Assembly: GCA_003225055.1 (NCBI GenBank)
Contig: QIAU01000137.1
Location: 1 to 64,000 of the forward strand
DNA from: Acidobacteriota bacterium
GTDB taxonomy: Bacteria > Acidobacteriota > Terriglobia > Terriglobales > Acidobacteriaceae
DNA: 64,000 nucleotides
Direction: 5' to 3'
The notes under the pieces are model-generated. The model did not search any database and was not told where the DNA came from. It was given only the letters and a program-made list of their open reading frames with translations. Positions 1 to 8,540 of the stretch are shown here, in pieces. Positions within the stretch are counted from its first letter, which is position 1; every line of letters begins with the position of its first letter. Position numbers and translations under genes: made by a program.

Positions 1-814
1 GCCCGAGAAACGGGGAGCCCGTGGCCTTGGATTGCAGACCCAATCCTGCGGCAATACAAGTTTACAAATATGCATCGCGAAAACGACCGGGTGACCCGAT
101 AGGTCGCGAATAACTGGCGGACGCTTCATGCCAGCGACCCGGACCTGTGCTTCGCACTTACAGTATTCCGCCGGGGATTCAATTGGCCAGAGACAGCGTC
201 AGAACTTGGTTATCCAGCCCCATGGAATCCGGCCCACTACGTGGCTGTTTTGCCACCAGAGGAAACATCGCGGCGAGCCTGTATTCGAATCCGGTGCCTA
301 CAAAAGTGATGGTCAGCCACGCGCTATCGAAGAAGCTGGTACCGCCGACGAGTGATGCTGCAGAGCAGCAGGTGCGGTGCATCTTCAAGTCCCTTTGGGC
401 GCAACGCGATTACTACCGCCCAAAGGCAACTGACACGCTTACCACCTTTCACGCTCGACTAATGGCGGCAGACGGCATGGGCTCGTTTCAGGCGGGGCAA
501 GTGTTGCAGATCTTAAATACGTGCAACTCGAATCTGCTGTCGATTGGTGGACTTTTGCTGCCAGTGGACCGGGTCGTCGTCGCGGGCTGAACCGGGTTTT
601 GGGGCGTACCGCAGAAGCCGAATGGGATGAGGCCGAATGGTTCGCGACCCTTCGCTGGTTGCAAACTACGATTGATCCGCTTATCGCAGCAGCCGGGATT
701 CTGCGCTTCTATGCACAGGACGCGCAAAACGCCCTTTGTGAATTTGACAAGTACGAGCGCGTGCGCCTAGGTCAAGGCAGGGTTCGGCCCTACACGCCTC
801 CGCAACCGCGGTAA
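1..814 (+). pseudogene. Relic of a phage-type DNA base-hypermodification gene (HMUDK-helical-like)
   Basis: No single frame is open, but switching frames recovers one protein. Frame 1 from the window edge reads PWIADPIL and FTNMHRENDRVTR, meets a TAG at 100-102 where a Trp codon would fit, then gives RGFNWPETASELGYPAPWN. Around 287 the sense moves to frame 2 (PVFESGAYK), around 310 to frame 3 (DGMGSFQAGQV), and near 510 back to frame 2 (DWWTFAASGPGRRRGLNRV, then CEFDKYERVRLG up to the stop at 814). I recognise this pattern from the helical-domain family associated with 5-hydroxymethyl-uracil DNA kinases and alpha-glutamyl/putrescinyl thymine pyrophosphorylases of phages and prophages. That assignment is from memory of motifs. 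With one stop and at least three frame changes it cannot make a full protein. It is probably a prophage remnant; the 5' end lies outside the window. Confidence 0.6.
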
Positions 815-925
815 GTTTAGCCGGTTTTGTGGTGCATTCCAGGGGTACACGGCACGGACCCAGGGAACCGATGATCGAGCTTTGCCAAAACTGTCCCCTC
901 TTAAACCATCCTCAAAGGAGCTGTT

Positions 926-1255
926 ATGAGTGACAACACAAATGCAAAAACGTCGACCACGTCCCCACACTATCCTCGGTTAGAAGCATTGTTGGCAGAG
1001 AAGGGCCGTGATATTTTTGCCTACAAATGGCTACAGGGGCACCCGACAGACTATCTCATTTTCAAAGCACCTGTGGCACAAGGACCTCAAAACAACTCTT
1101 CGTTGCTACAGTTCCAAATTCGACACTTCGCATGCGACGTGTCATGTCAGGTGGAAGCATGGCTTGACGACGTGAAGCCACTCCCAACCACAGCTAGCAA
1201 GCGCAGACACATTTATGAACACAACTCACCGGGCCGTTCGCAGAGCATCAGCTAA
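926..1255 (+). CDS. Small protein of unknown function
   Basis: A 109-residue open frame starting with ATG behind a good ribosome binding site (AAAGGAG, about 5 bases upstream). The protein is hydrophilic and has no signal peptide or membrane segment. The N-terminal 15 residues are rich in Ser, Thr and Asn. A middle stretch (LEALLAEKGRDIFAYKWLQ) looks like an amphipathic helix, and two Cys lie close together near residue 72. I do not recognise a family. It sits between a phage-gene relic and a 600-base gap, so it may belong to the same remnant. The start signal is the best evidence that it is real. Confidence 0.45.
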   Translation: MSDNTNAKTSTTSPHYPRLEALLAEKGRDIFAYKWLQGHPTDYLIFKAPVAQGPQNNSSLLQFQIRHFACDVSCQVEAWLDDVKPLPTTASKRRHIYEHNSPGRSQSIS

Positions 1256-1884
1256 TATTCTTCTGGCAGCAGGAACGTAGTCACCGAACGGTCCGCTTCC
1301 CTGATGCACCAAACTGTCACTCCGCTATTCAGCCGATAAGATGAAAGTAACGGGGCGCAATCTTTTCCCTCATGTTGTCAGATTCACGCGTGGCCGGTTT
1401 CTCAGATTCTTTTCCCTCGAAAGGGTAGGATGGGATACTCGGTTGTGTAGGCACGATCAGTATCCCGAGCGCGAGCCATTTCCTTCTTGGCACACTGTTT
1501 CCGAACGGACCTCGCCGTCAAGGTTGGCTTCGCATATCCGTCCGCTGAACGCGCCCATGAACCGAAGAAGTTCGTCGCAAATGTCGTCCAACCTCTGCTC
1601 CGGACTAGTAGGCTCCTTCAAGACTCAAGTCTTTCCCGTATTCGAAATACAGTAAGGACCGGATTTGCGAAATTTTCCGATTGCCATCATATGCAAGTCT
1701 ACGAATTCTAGCGGCGGGAACAGAAATCAACACGTTTGTCCCCCCGGTTGCGCCCCCCGCATTATTCGTTGGGCCTCGGCTATTCCTTCAACAGATTAGT
1801 GGTCGTCAGCAGTGCTGACAGTAATAGTTCTGCCAAGCAGGTGGTCGCTGGTGTAGCCAAAGACCGGCAGACCGGAGGCGAGCG
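1256..1884. other. Gap without a supported gene
   Basis: Only short frames without recognisable protein similarity occur here. The last bases carry a ribosome binding site (GGAGG at about 1874) for the following gene. I see no repeat, tRNA or clear terminator. Confidence 0.5.
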
Positions 1885-4221
1885 ATGAACCGCAAGATTC
1901 ATCTCGGCGGTGTCTTTGGAACTTCGATCCTTTTGGTGCTGATAGGCCTTGGGTTTCGACCGGGACCATTGGCGAAAGCGGCCGGGAATGGATCCGGGGA
2001 CATTCCGGAGGCAACCAAGCAACATCTGGTGGAAAACTACGGCAAACTGCCTCTCAGCTTTGAGGCGAACGTAGGGCAAACCAGCAGACAGGTAAAGTTC
2101 CTTTCGCGGGGCCAGGGCTACACGCTGTTTCTGACGCGGCGAGCCGAAGCCGTGCTGGTGTTGGGCAAGACAGCGCCCAAGAGCACTTCGGCACAACCAG
2201 CGGACACGCTGTCGGCCTTCGTCAAGCCTGAACTCGAAGCCAGCCCACCGGCCGTCCTTCGGATGAAACTGATGGGTGCCAAGCCAACACCACAGGTCGA
2301 AGGCCTCGACGAGTTTCCGGGCAAGGCCAACTACTTCGTCGGTAACGACCCCAAGAAGTGGCGCACGAATGTGCGGACGTACGCAAAGGTGCGTTATCGC
2401 GAAGTGTATCCCGGCGTGGATCTGGTTTACTACGGCAAGCAGCGGCAACTGGAACATGATTTCGTCATCGTTCCCGGCGCCGACCCCGGTTCCATCACGA
2501 TGGCGGTTGAAGGCGCTGAGAGATTGTCCGTCGACGTGCAGGGTGATCTCGTACTAGCGTTGAAAGGTGGGGAGGTGCGATTCCAAAAGCCGGTGGTCTA
2601 CCAGGAAGTGGAGGGGGTCCGACGGGAAATCCCGAGCAGTTACATGCTCAAAGGTGCGCGTCAGGTCGGCTTTCAGGTAGCCGCTTATGATGCGAGCCAA
2701 CCGCTAATCATCGATCCGGTCCTATCTTACTCCACGTACCTCGGGGGCAGTGGCGGTAACGTCGGCTACGGCATCGCCGTGGACGCCACTGGTAACACCT
2801 ACGTGACAGGCTTCACCACCGGCAGCTTTCCGACGACGGCGGGGGCCTACCAAACGACCTTCGGCGGCGGCACCGACGCCTTCGTGACAGTGCTCAATGC
2901 CCTCGGTTCCGCCCTCCTCTATTCCACGTACCTCGGAGGGAGTGGCTTTGACGTCGGCAATGGTATCGCCGTGGACGCCACTGGCAACGCCTACGTGACA
3001 GGCTACACCACCGGCAGCTTTCCGACGACGGCGGGGGCCTACCAAACGACCTTCGGCGGCGGCACCGACGCCTTCGTGACAGTGCTCAATGCCCTCGGTT
3101 CCGCCCCCCTCTACTCCACGTACCTCGGGGGGAGTGGCTACGACGACGGCTACGGCATCGCCGTGGACACCACTGGCAACGCTTATGTAACGGGCTCCAC
3201 CACTGGCAGCTTTCCTACCACGGTGGGGGCCTACCAAACGACCTACGGCGGCGGCGGCACCGGCGCCTTCGTGACGAAGCTCAATGCCCTCGCTTCCCCC
3301 CTCTACTCCACGTACCTCGGAGGCAGTGGCGGTAACGCCGGCTACGGCATCGCCGTGGACGCCACTGGCAACGCCTACGTGACAGGCTTCACCACCGGCA
3401 GCTTTCCGACGACGGCGGGGGCCTACCAAACGACCTTCGGCGGCGGCACCGACGCCTTCGTGACAGTGCTCAATGCCCTCGGTTCCGCCCCCCTCTACTC
3501 CACGTACCTTGGGGGGAGTGGCTACGACGTCGGCTACGGCCTCGCCGTGGACGCCACCGGCAACGCCTACGTGACTGGCTACACCGGCGGCAGCTTTCCG
3601 ACGACGGCGGGGGCCTACCAAACGACCTTCGGCGGCGGCGCCACCGACGCCTTCGTGACGAAGCTCAATCCCCTCGGTTCCCTCCTCTACTCCACGTACC
3701 TCGGGGGCGGTGGCGATAACGTCGGCTACGGCATCGCCGTGGACGCCACTGGCAACGCTTACCTAACGGGCTACACCAATGGAAGCTTTCCTACCACGGC
3801 GGGGGCCTACCAAACGACCTACGGTGGCGGCGGCACCGACGCGTTCGTGACAGTGCTCAATGCCCTCGGTTCCGCCCTCCTCTACTCCACCTACCTCGGG
3901 GGGAGTGGCTATGACGTCGGCAAGGGTATCGCCGTGGGTGCCACTGGCAACGCCTACGTGACAGGCTACACCACCGGCAGCTTTCCGACGACGGCAAGGG
4001 CCTACCAAACGACCTACGGTGGCGGCTATTACGACCCCTTCGTGACCAAGATCGCCGGATTGCCGACCTGCAAGCCGGAGAAGGACGACATGACATTGAA
4101 GGTAACGGCCACGAGAAAGGTGACGACGGGCGTGAGGCCGAGTTCCACTTTTGCAAGAGTTCCGGCGAGATGGATTTTGACCAACGTGACAGCGACGGAA
4201 ACATCGTCAGCCAACCAATGA
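1885..4221 (+). CDS. Secreted SBBP-repeat (beta-propeller-like) protein, 3' end out of frame
   Basis: 778 residues. An N-terminal hydrophobic segment (about residues 8-30) acts as signal peptide or anchor. Residues about 45-280 match the domain that usually precedes SBBP repeats (SFEANVGQTSRQVKFLSRG, then KANYFVGNDPKKWRTNV and YPGVDLVYYG). Residues about 282-720 are seven repeats of 64-65 residues with the pattern YSTYLGGSG...GIAVDATGNAYVTG...FPTTAGAYQTT...DAFVTVLN, typical of SBBP blades. Such proteins are exported and thought to be surface or adhesive; no activity is known to me. After residue about 730 the frame reads a low-sense tail (TATRKVTTGVRPSS) while the frame two bases away continues sensibly to 4451, so a frameshift near 4075-4095 is likely. 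Start chosen at the ATG behind GGAGG. Confidence 0.85.
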   Translation: MNRKIHLGGVFGTSILLVLIGLGFRPGPLAKAAGNGSGDIPEATKQHLVENYGKLPLSFEANVGQTSRQVKFLSRGQGYTLFLTRRAEAVLVLGKTAPKSTSAQPADTLSAFVKPELEASPPAVLRMKLMGAKPTPQVEGLDEFPGKANYFVGNDPKKWRTNVRTYAKVRYREVYPGVDLVYYGKQRQLEHDFVIVPGADPGSITMAVEGAERLSVDVQGDLVLALKGGEVRFQKPVVYQEVEGVRREIPSSYMLKGARQVGFQVAAYDASQPLIIDPVLSYSTYLGGSGGNVGYGIAVDATGNTYVTGFTTGSFPTTAGAYQTTFGGGTDAFVTVLNALGSALLYSTYLGGSGFDVGNGIAVDATGNAYVTGYTTGSFPTTAGAYQTTFGGGTDAFVTVLNALGSAPLYSTYLGGSGYDDGYGIAVDTTGNAYVTGSTTGSFPTTVGAYQTTYGGGGTGAFVTKLNALASPLYSTYLGGSGGNAGYGIAVDATGNAYVTGFTTGSFPTTAGAYQTTFGGGTDAFVTVLNALGSAPLYSTYLGGSGYDVGYGLAVDATGNAYVTGYTGGSFPTTAGAYQTTFGGGATDAFVTKLNPLGSLLYSTYLGGGGDNVGYGIAVDATGNAYLTGYTNGSFPTTAGAYQTTYGGGGTDAFVTVLNALGSALLYSTYLGGSGYDVGKGIAVGATGNAYVTGYTTGSFPTTARAYQTTYGGGYYDPFVTKIAGLPTCKPEKDDMTLKVTATRKVTTGVRPSSTFARVPARWILTNVTATETSSANQ
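2728..4056 (+). repeat. Seven in-frame tandem repeats of 192-195 bp
   Basis: The motif TACTCCACGTACCTCGG (with small changes) starts at 2728, 2920, 3112, 3304, 3496, 3688 and 3883. The spacing is 192 bases five times and 195 once. The copies are very similar at DNA level, much more than protein selection alone needs, which points to recent duplication or gene conversion. Confidence 0.9.
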
Positions 4222-4451
4222 GGGGCAAGAGCAAGATGAATGCTGTTACCGTCTCAGGAAGCCAAGCCACTATCACCGGATCGCGTACCCTGGCCGACGG
4301 TACTCCCGTCAATTACACCGCAGTTGTTCTCGGCAACGAGTCGGTCATCGGTGCGAACCATTTCGCGATTAGCTGGATTACCGCGAACGGCTCGGTGTTC
4401 CAGACATCGGGACCGTTGACGGACGGTTCTATTGTGGTTCAACCGCAGTAA
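4092..4451 (+). pseudogene. Out-of-frame C-terminal domain of the SBBP protein
   Basis: In the frame shifted relative to the upstream gene, 4092-4451 reads a continuous domain: DIEGNGHEKGDDG, EAEFHFCKSSGEMDFDQ, NAVTVSGSQATITGS, then a C-terminal DGSIVVQPQ. It resembles the beta-rich post-repeat domain often found at the end of acidobacterial repeat proteins. An ATG at 4170 lies inside it, but there is no good ribosome binding site, so independent translation is unlikely. I read it as the true C-terminus of the upstream gene, separated by a one- or two-base indel. Confidence 0.6.
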
Positions 4452-5281
4452 GATGCTCAACGGGAGGTTCAGGGGCGGAATCGCCAAGGTGAAAATCTCA
4501 GGGATAGCGTGTACACGCCAAACCTTCCCCACAAAGCTGCTTTGTTCTGTGGCAGGCGGGACCTCGCAGCCCTACCACCAGCAGCGCAAGTCTCCAGGGT
4601 ACGTGCACGAGCAAACCGCGCCTTTACGGCGCGCCCTTGACCGCTATGGGTCGTTCGGAAGAAAAACCCCCCGCCAAGAGGGAATGGCCCAGGATGAATC
4701 GGTTCCAACACTTACTTGTTCCATTCCAACGTGCCGCGCCAAGGAACCTGAGAAACCGACCTAAAAATAGCAGAACTGAATTTGAGAAAGTTCTGGCGAG
4801 AATCGTGAGACGTTACAATGTTCTTCAGGATTCGGAACATCCATGCGCGCTGAAACGACCCGAAACTGAGCAAAGCCTCGCATCGCAATCTGACGCGCCG
4901 GGCGATCCCACCCCGAAGATCCTTCTCGGTCTCCACCGCCCGTTTCCGGTCCGTCCTGCTCCGAATCCATCGCAACGGTCATGCGGCGCTCAGCACGCCT
5001 TCACCTACACAGTGCGCGAACTCTGGATCTGGAGTTCTTAACAAAGAACGCCGAGCGCGTGATGTTCGGCGTCTGCATCATCGCCCTCACCGGGCACTTG
5101 GGCGGTTTCTTGAGCGGCGTGAATGGACCTGGTTAGATGTCCTAGTGTTTCTCCATTTTGAGGAAGTCGGCATCGCTCAAGGGGAGTACAGAAAATTTTG
5201 CTCTCTCTTTAGATTTTGTTGGGAATAAAAGGGGCCCCGTATCAGTTATGAGTACAGAACGTTACAGATCACGGAGTGCAA
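4452..5281. other. Mostly empty region with one membrane-protein relic
   Basis: Frames here lack family similarity. The one meaningful stretch is the short frame at 4981-5136, listed separately. The ribosome binding site of the next gene (CGGAG) is at 5272-5276. Confidence 0.5.
4981..5136 (+). pseudogene. C-terminal relic of a membrane protein
   Basis: A 51-residue frame ending in a hydrophobic segment, VMFGVCIIALTGHLGGFLSG, then VNGPG and a stop. The helix with a GHLGG core resembles the last transmembrane segment of membrane-anchored cytochrome-type proteins, but this rests on memory of that motif only. The first 20 residues make no clear sense and no start signal is visible, so it is probably the end of a deleted gene. 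Confidence 0.35.
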
Positions 5282-6319
5282 ATGACAGACAAAAAGCAAA
5301 GTCTTATCGATCAGAATTTGCAAGACCTTAACAACGACGGCGTCGACCGCCGTGGATTTCTGAAGTGCATGGCATGGGCGGGCACCGGCTTGGTCTGGAC
5401 GATGAGCGGTGGCATCCCTGGGTCTCGGGCCTTCGCCAAGATCTATGGCAAGGATTCCGGCGATGGCGGGGACTTCAGCTTTGTGCAGATCAGCGACAGC
5501 CACATCGGCTTTAACAAACCGGCCAATCCGGACGTCATCGCGACTTTGCAAACAGCGATCAACAAGATCAATGCCATGCCGCACAAGCCCGATTTCATCA
5601 TTCACACCGGCGATCTGAGTCAGCTCTCGAAGCCGAGTGAATTCGACACGCTGGAACAGAAATTAAAAGGAGCCTCCGCGAAACAGATCTACTTTGTGCC
5701 CGGTGAGCATGACATGCTGACCGACAACGGCGAGCAATATCTCCAGCGCTTTGGGAAGGGCACAAAAGGCGCTGGGTGGTACAGCTTCGATCACCAGGGT
5801 GTGCATTTCGTCGGTCTCGTAAATGTAGCCAATTTGAAAGCTGGTGGCATGGGGTCACTCGGTCACGAGCAGTTGCAGTGGCTGGAGGACGATCTCAAGG
5901 GCCGCTCTGCCAGTAGTCCGATTGTGCTCTTTGCACACATTCCACTGTGGACTATCTATCCCGATTGGGGTTGGGGAACCGACGACAGTGAGCAAGCCTT
6001 GTCCTACGTCAAGCGTTTTGGTTCGGTGACTGTGTTGAACGGCCACATTCACCAGATCATGCAGAAGATCGAAGGTAAAGTTTCGTTCCACACCGCGATG
6101 TCGACCGCCTTCCCTCAGCCTGCGCCCGGAACAGCTCCCTCAGCCGGACCCATGAAGGTGCCGGCCGACCAGTTGCAGCGGGTTTTGGGTATCACCGATG
6201 TGAACTATCTCGTCAGCGGTCGCAGCCTCGCAATCGTCGACTCGCCACTCGGGGACCCGGTCTCATCGGCTTCAGGGAATGGACGTGGCCTGGTAGAAGT
6301 TGACCCGGTCGTTGGGTAG
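5282..6319 (+). CDS. Tat-exported calcineurin-like metallophosphoesterase
   Basis: About 345 residues. A Tat signal is present (DRRGFLKCMAWAGTGLVW, about residues 20-40), so the enzyme should act in the periplasm. The metal-binding motifs of the calcineurin-like phosphoesterase family occur in order: QISDSHIGF (D-x-H), HTGDLSQ (GD), GEHD (the family's usual GNHD with Glu for Asn), FAHIPLW and NGHIHQ (GHxH). The Asn-to-Glu change in the third motif is unusual. Substrate is unknown; the family cleaves phosphomono- or diesters. ATG at 5282 is preferred to the GTG at 5276 because GGAG lies at a good distance from it. The cupredoxin gene 71 bases downstream is probably cotranscribed. Confidence 0.85.
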   Translation: MTDKKQSLIDQNLQDLNNDGVDRRGFLKCMAWAGTGLVWTMSGGIPGSRAFAKIYGKDSGDGGDFSFVQISDSHIGFNKPANPDVIATLQTAINKINAMPHKPDFIIHTGDLSQLSKPSEFDTLEQKLKGASAKQIYFVPGEHDMLTDNGEQYLQRFGKGTKGAGWYSFDHQGVHFVGLVNVANLKAGGMGSLGHEQLQWLEDDLKGRSASSPIVLFAHIPLWTIYPDWGWGTDDSEQALSYVKRFGSVTVLNGHIHQIMQKIEGKVSFHTAMSTAFPQPAPGTAPSAGPMKVPADQLQRVLGITDVNYLVSGRSLAIVDSPLGDPVSSASGNGRGLVEVDPVVG

Positions 6320-6390
6320 ACCGGTAAAGATCCGGTCCAGACAAATGAAGATCAAGTAAGAAAATAAAACTAGAAAGAGGAAACAGAACA

Positions 6391-6747
6391 ATGACAACGA
6401 AAAATGTATGGATTGCAGGTTTGGCGGTGCCGGTCATGATCGCGATGCTGCTGCTAGCGGGATCACCGAGCGTCACGGCGAATGACCAGCCATCAGCGGC
6501 AAACGCAGAGGTAAAAATTGACAATTTCAGCTTTGGGCCGCAGACGCTGACGGTATCTGTCGGAACGACGGTCGTCTGGACCAACCGTGATGACATTCCC
6601 CATACGGTGGTCAGCACAGACGGCGTGTTCAAGTCCAAGGTTCGAGATACGGACGAAAAGTTCTCCTACACATTTACCAAGGCGGGAACATATCCCTATT
6701 TTTGTTCGGTCCACCCGAAGATGACGGGTAAGGTCGTAGTGCAGTGA
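6391..6747 (+). CDS. Exported cupredoxin (plastocyanin/amicyanin-like)
   Basis: 118 residues with a signal peptide (AVPVMIAMLLLAG, cleavage probably after VTANDQ). The rest is one cupredoxin domain. The copper ligands are visible: the first His in DIPHTVVS, then Cys and His in PYFCSVHPKMTG, with the final Met. This is a type-1 blue-copper electron carrier of the periplasm. Its ribosome binding site (AGAGG) is slightly far from the ATG. It follows the metallophosphoesterase, a pairing I have seen in other bacteria, but the functional link is not known. Confidence 0.85.
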   Translation: MTTKNVWIAGLAVPVMIAMLLLAGSPSVTANDQPSAANAEVKIDNFSFGPQTLTVSVGTTVVWTNRDDIPHTVVSTDGVFKSKVRDTDEKFSYTFTKAGTYPYFCSVHPKMTGKVVVQ

Positions 6748-7261
6748 GACCGCAGTACTGCTAGATGGGCATGCAACGAAAGCGGCATTCAGTTCTTGGC
6801 AGTAGGTCCCCAGAGAGAAACGATTCCTCCGGTTAGGACGTTTGAGTCGAGGAAAAGGCGGATTCTGCGTTGTCCAGTCACTTCCCGCAATAGCTTCGAG
6901 ACATCGCGAGCCGGATCAAGGCGCGTGGTGGCACCTGGCCGCCGACGGTCACGATCGCCTTTGCCGCATACGCGTTCCAATCCAGCACCCCCATTTAGTC
7001 TCACCAGCGAAGCGATTTATGACACGGGTCGAAACTTCCGCGGTCCAACCTGTCGGAGTGGGCATCACCATCCGTTATAGATGGCGTCGACGCGCACGGA
7101 GCTGTTACCCTCGGTGTGCGCCAGGGACCTGATTCTGCTGCAGCTCGCAATGCGGCTACGAAGCTTTGGCCGGCAGATGCTGTTTATTAGGCCGGGAGCT
7201 TGACCGAGCTTGGCGGCCTGTCTTTGAGCACGTGGTCGCCGCTTTCTCGCGCCGTGGTCAG
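6748..7261. other. Gap with a possible PIN-domain relic
   Basis: No intact gene. On the minus strand, about 6798-6880 reads RIRLFLDSNVLTGGIVSLWG and then stops. This is the typical start of a PIN-domain ribonuclease (VapC-like toxin), including the first catalytic Asp, cut after about 25 residues. Frames on both sides show nothing recognisable. Confidence 0.4.
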
Positions 7262-8503
7262 CTAAATTTGCGACATAGCCCGCGCCTCTTCCAGCGTGAC
7301 CCGGCGCTTGCTCCGATAGGCAAGGTTTGCCATATGGGCAGCGATGGCTGAGCGATAGCCGATCTCCACCGGCGCATTGGGCTGCTTGCGGCTGCGGACG
7401 CACTCAATGAAGTTCGCGTAGTGGTTTTGCCCCTGCGACTCCCCGTTCAAGGCTTCACCGTTGGAGCGGTTCACCTTTTCGGGCATGTAGCGGATGCGTT
7501 CCTTCGACCTGCCGGTGACCATGTCGGTCGCGCCAGCGACATGCTCGATCGTGCCATCACTGCCCAGGATGCGTTCACCCAATCCGTAGCGGCTGTTGCT
7601 GAATGTCGACTGCCAGGTCACCACCGTCTCGGCAGGAAAATCGAGGGTGACAGCAATCGTGTCCGGCACTTCCCGGCCATCCTTCTCCGAGAAGACGCCG
7701 CCGCTCATGTATGCCGCCGTCGGTAACGGCAGATCGAGAGCGCTGATGATCCAGGCGATCTGGTGAACCATGTTCTCGGTCACGTTGCCTCCGGAAAACT
7801 CCCAGAACAACCTCCAGTTAATGAACTTGTAGGGATCGAATTTCGGCTCCTTGCGACCATTGAGAAAGGCGTCCCACACGACGTTTTGCGACGTGCAATC
7901 TGCCGGTACCGGGCGCACCCACTGGCCTTTCCCGTGGGGTGTGTTGCGGCTCATCCAGGATTCCACCTGGGTGACTTTTCCCGTCAAACCCTGCTGGATC
8001 CATTGGCGTGCATCGGCCAGCGGGCCTCCACTCTCATGCTGCAGACCGACTCCGATCACCCGCTCGGGATGCGCTTGAGCCGCGGAATAACACTCCTCTG
8101 CCTCAGCAATCGACCACGTCATGGTCTTTTCGCAATAGAGGTCCTTGCCGGCGGCCACTACGTCGAGGAAGTGGCGCGCATGCAAGTGCAGGGGACTGGC
8201 GACCAGGACGGCATCGACATCATTGCGATCTAGCAGTTTGCGATGGTCCTGAACATACTGCACGTTAGGTGCAAGCCGCCGTACCTCGTCGTGGCGGCGC
8301 GTATAGACGTCGGCCATCGCCACGAGCTCGACGTTCGGCACCGCGAGCATCTCGTGTAGCACCTCCTGCCCTCGTGCCCCGGCGCCGATGATGCCCAGGC
8401 GCACTCGATCGTTCGCCGCTAACAGCTGCGAGGGCGCGAGCAGCATGGCAGCTGATCCCATCGCCACTTGACTCAGAAACTCTCGTCGGGTGTGGTTGAT
8501 CAT
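7262..8503 (-). CDS. Gfo/Idh/MocA-family sugar oxidoreductase, Tat-exported
   Basis: About 413 residues. A Tat signal is present (RREFLSQVAMGSAAML). A Rossmann fold follows (RLGIIGAGARGQEVL), and the family motif EKTMTW occupies the place of the usual EKP. Glycosyl-hydrolase-like members of this exported group act on sugars with tightly bound NAD; the exact substrate cannot be read here. ATG at 8503 chosen because GGAGG precedes it closely. It is the last gene of a minus-strand operon with two TIM-barrel proteins and a TonB receptor, which suggests uptake and oxidation of a sugar or inositol-like compound. Confidence 0.85.
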   Translation of the reverse strand: MINHTRREFLSQVAMGSAAMLLAPSQLLAANDRVRLGIIGAGARGQEVLHEMLAVPNVELVAMADVYTRRHDEVRRLAPNVQYVQDHRKLLDRNDVDAVLVASPLHLHARHFLDVVAAGKDLYCEKTMTWSIAEAEECYSAAQAHPERVIGVGLQHESGGPLADARQWIQQGLTGKVTQVESWMSRNTPHGKGQWVRPVPADCTSQNVVWDAFLNGRKEPKFDPYKFINWRLFWEFSGGNVTENMVHQIAWIISALDLPLPTAAYMSGGVFSEKDGREVPDTIAVTLDFPAETVVTWQSTFSNSRYGLGERILGSDGTIEHVAGATDMVTGRSKERIRYMPEKVNRSNGEALNGESQGQNHYANFIECVRSRKQPNAPVEIGYRSAIAAHMANLAYRSKRRVTLEEARAMSQI

Positions 8504-8540
8504 CGTTCCTCCGTGCGACTGGCCCAGCACCGCTCACTAA

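Noticed and set aside
128-590. Short forward open frames treated as separate genes
   Set aside because: They are pieces of one broken gene in different frames; none has a good start.
2722-3621. Long minus-strand open frame (299 codons) opposite the SBBP repeats
   Set aside because: It only mirrors the repeat unit: Arg/Lys/Gly-rich repeats in step with the 192-bp period, no start signal and no family.
2728-4056. Repeats as a CRISPR array
   Set aside because: The units are 192-195 bp, coding and without short repeat-spacer structure.
4432-5041. Two overlapping plus-strand frames of about 110 and 134 codons
   Set aside because: No similarity, poor composition and no ribosome binding site.
6796-7132. 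Plus-strand frames after the cupredoxin
   Set aside because: Arg/Ser-rich reading typical of a shadow frame; the only sense seen there is the PIN-like piece on the other strand.
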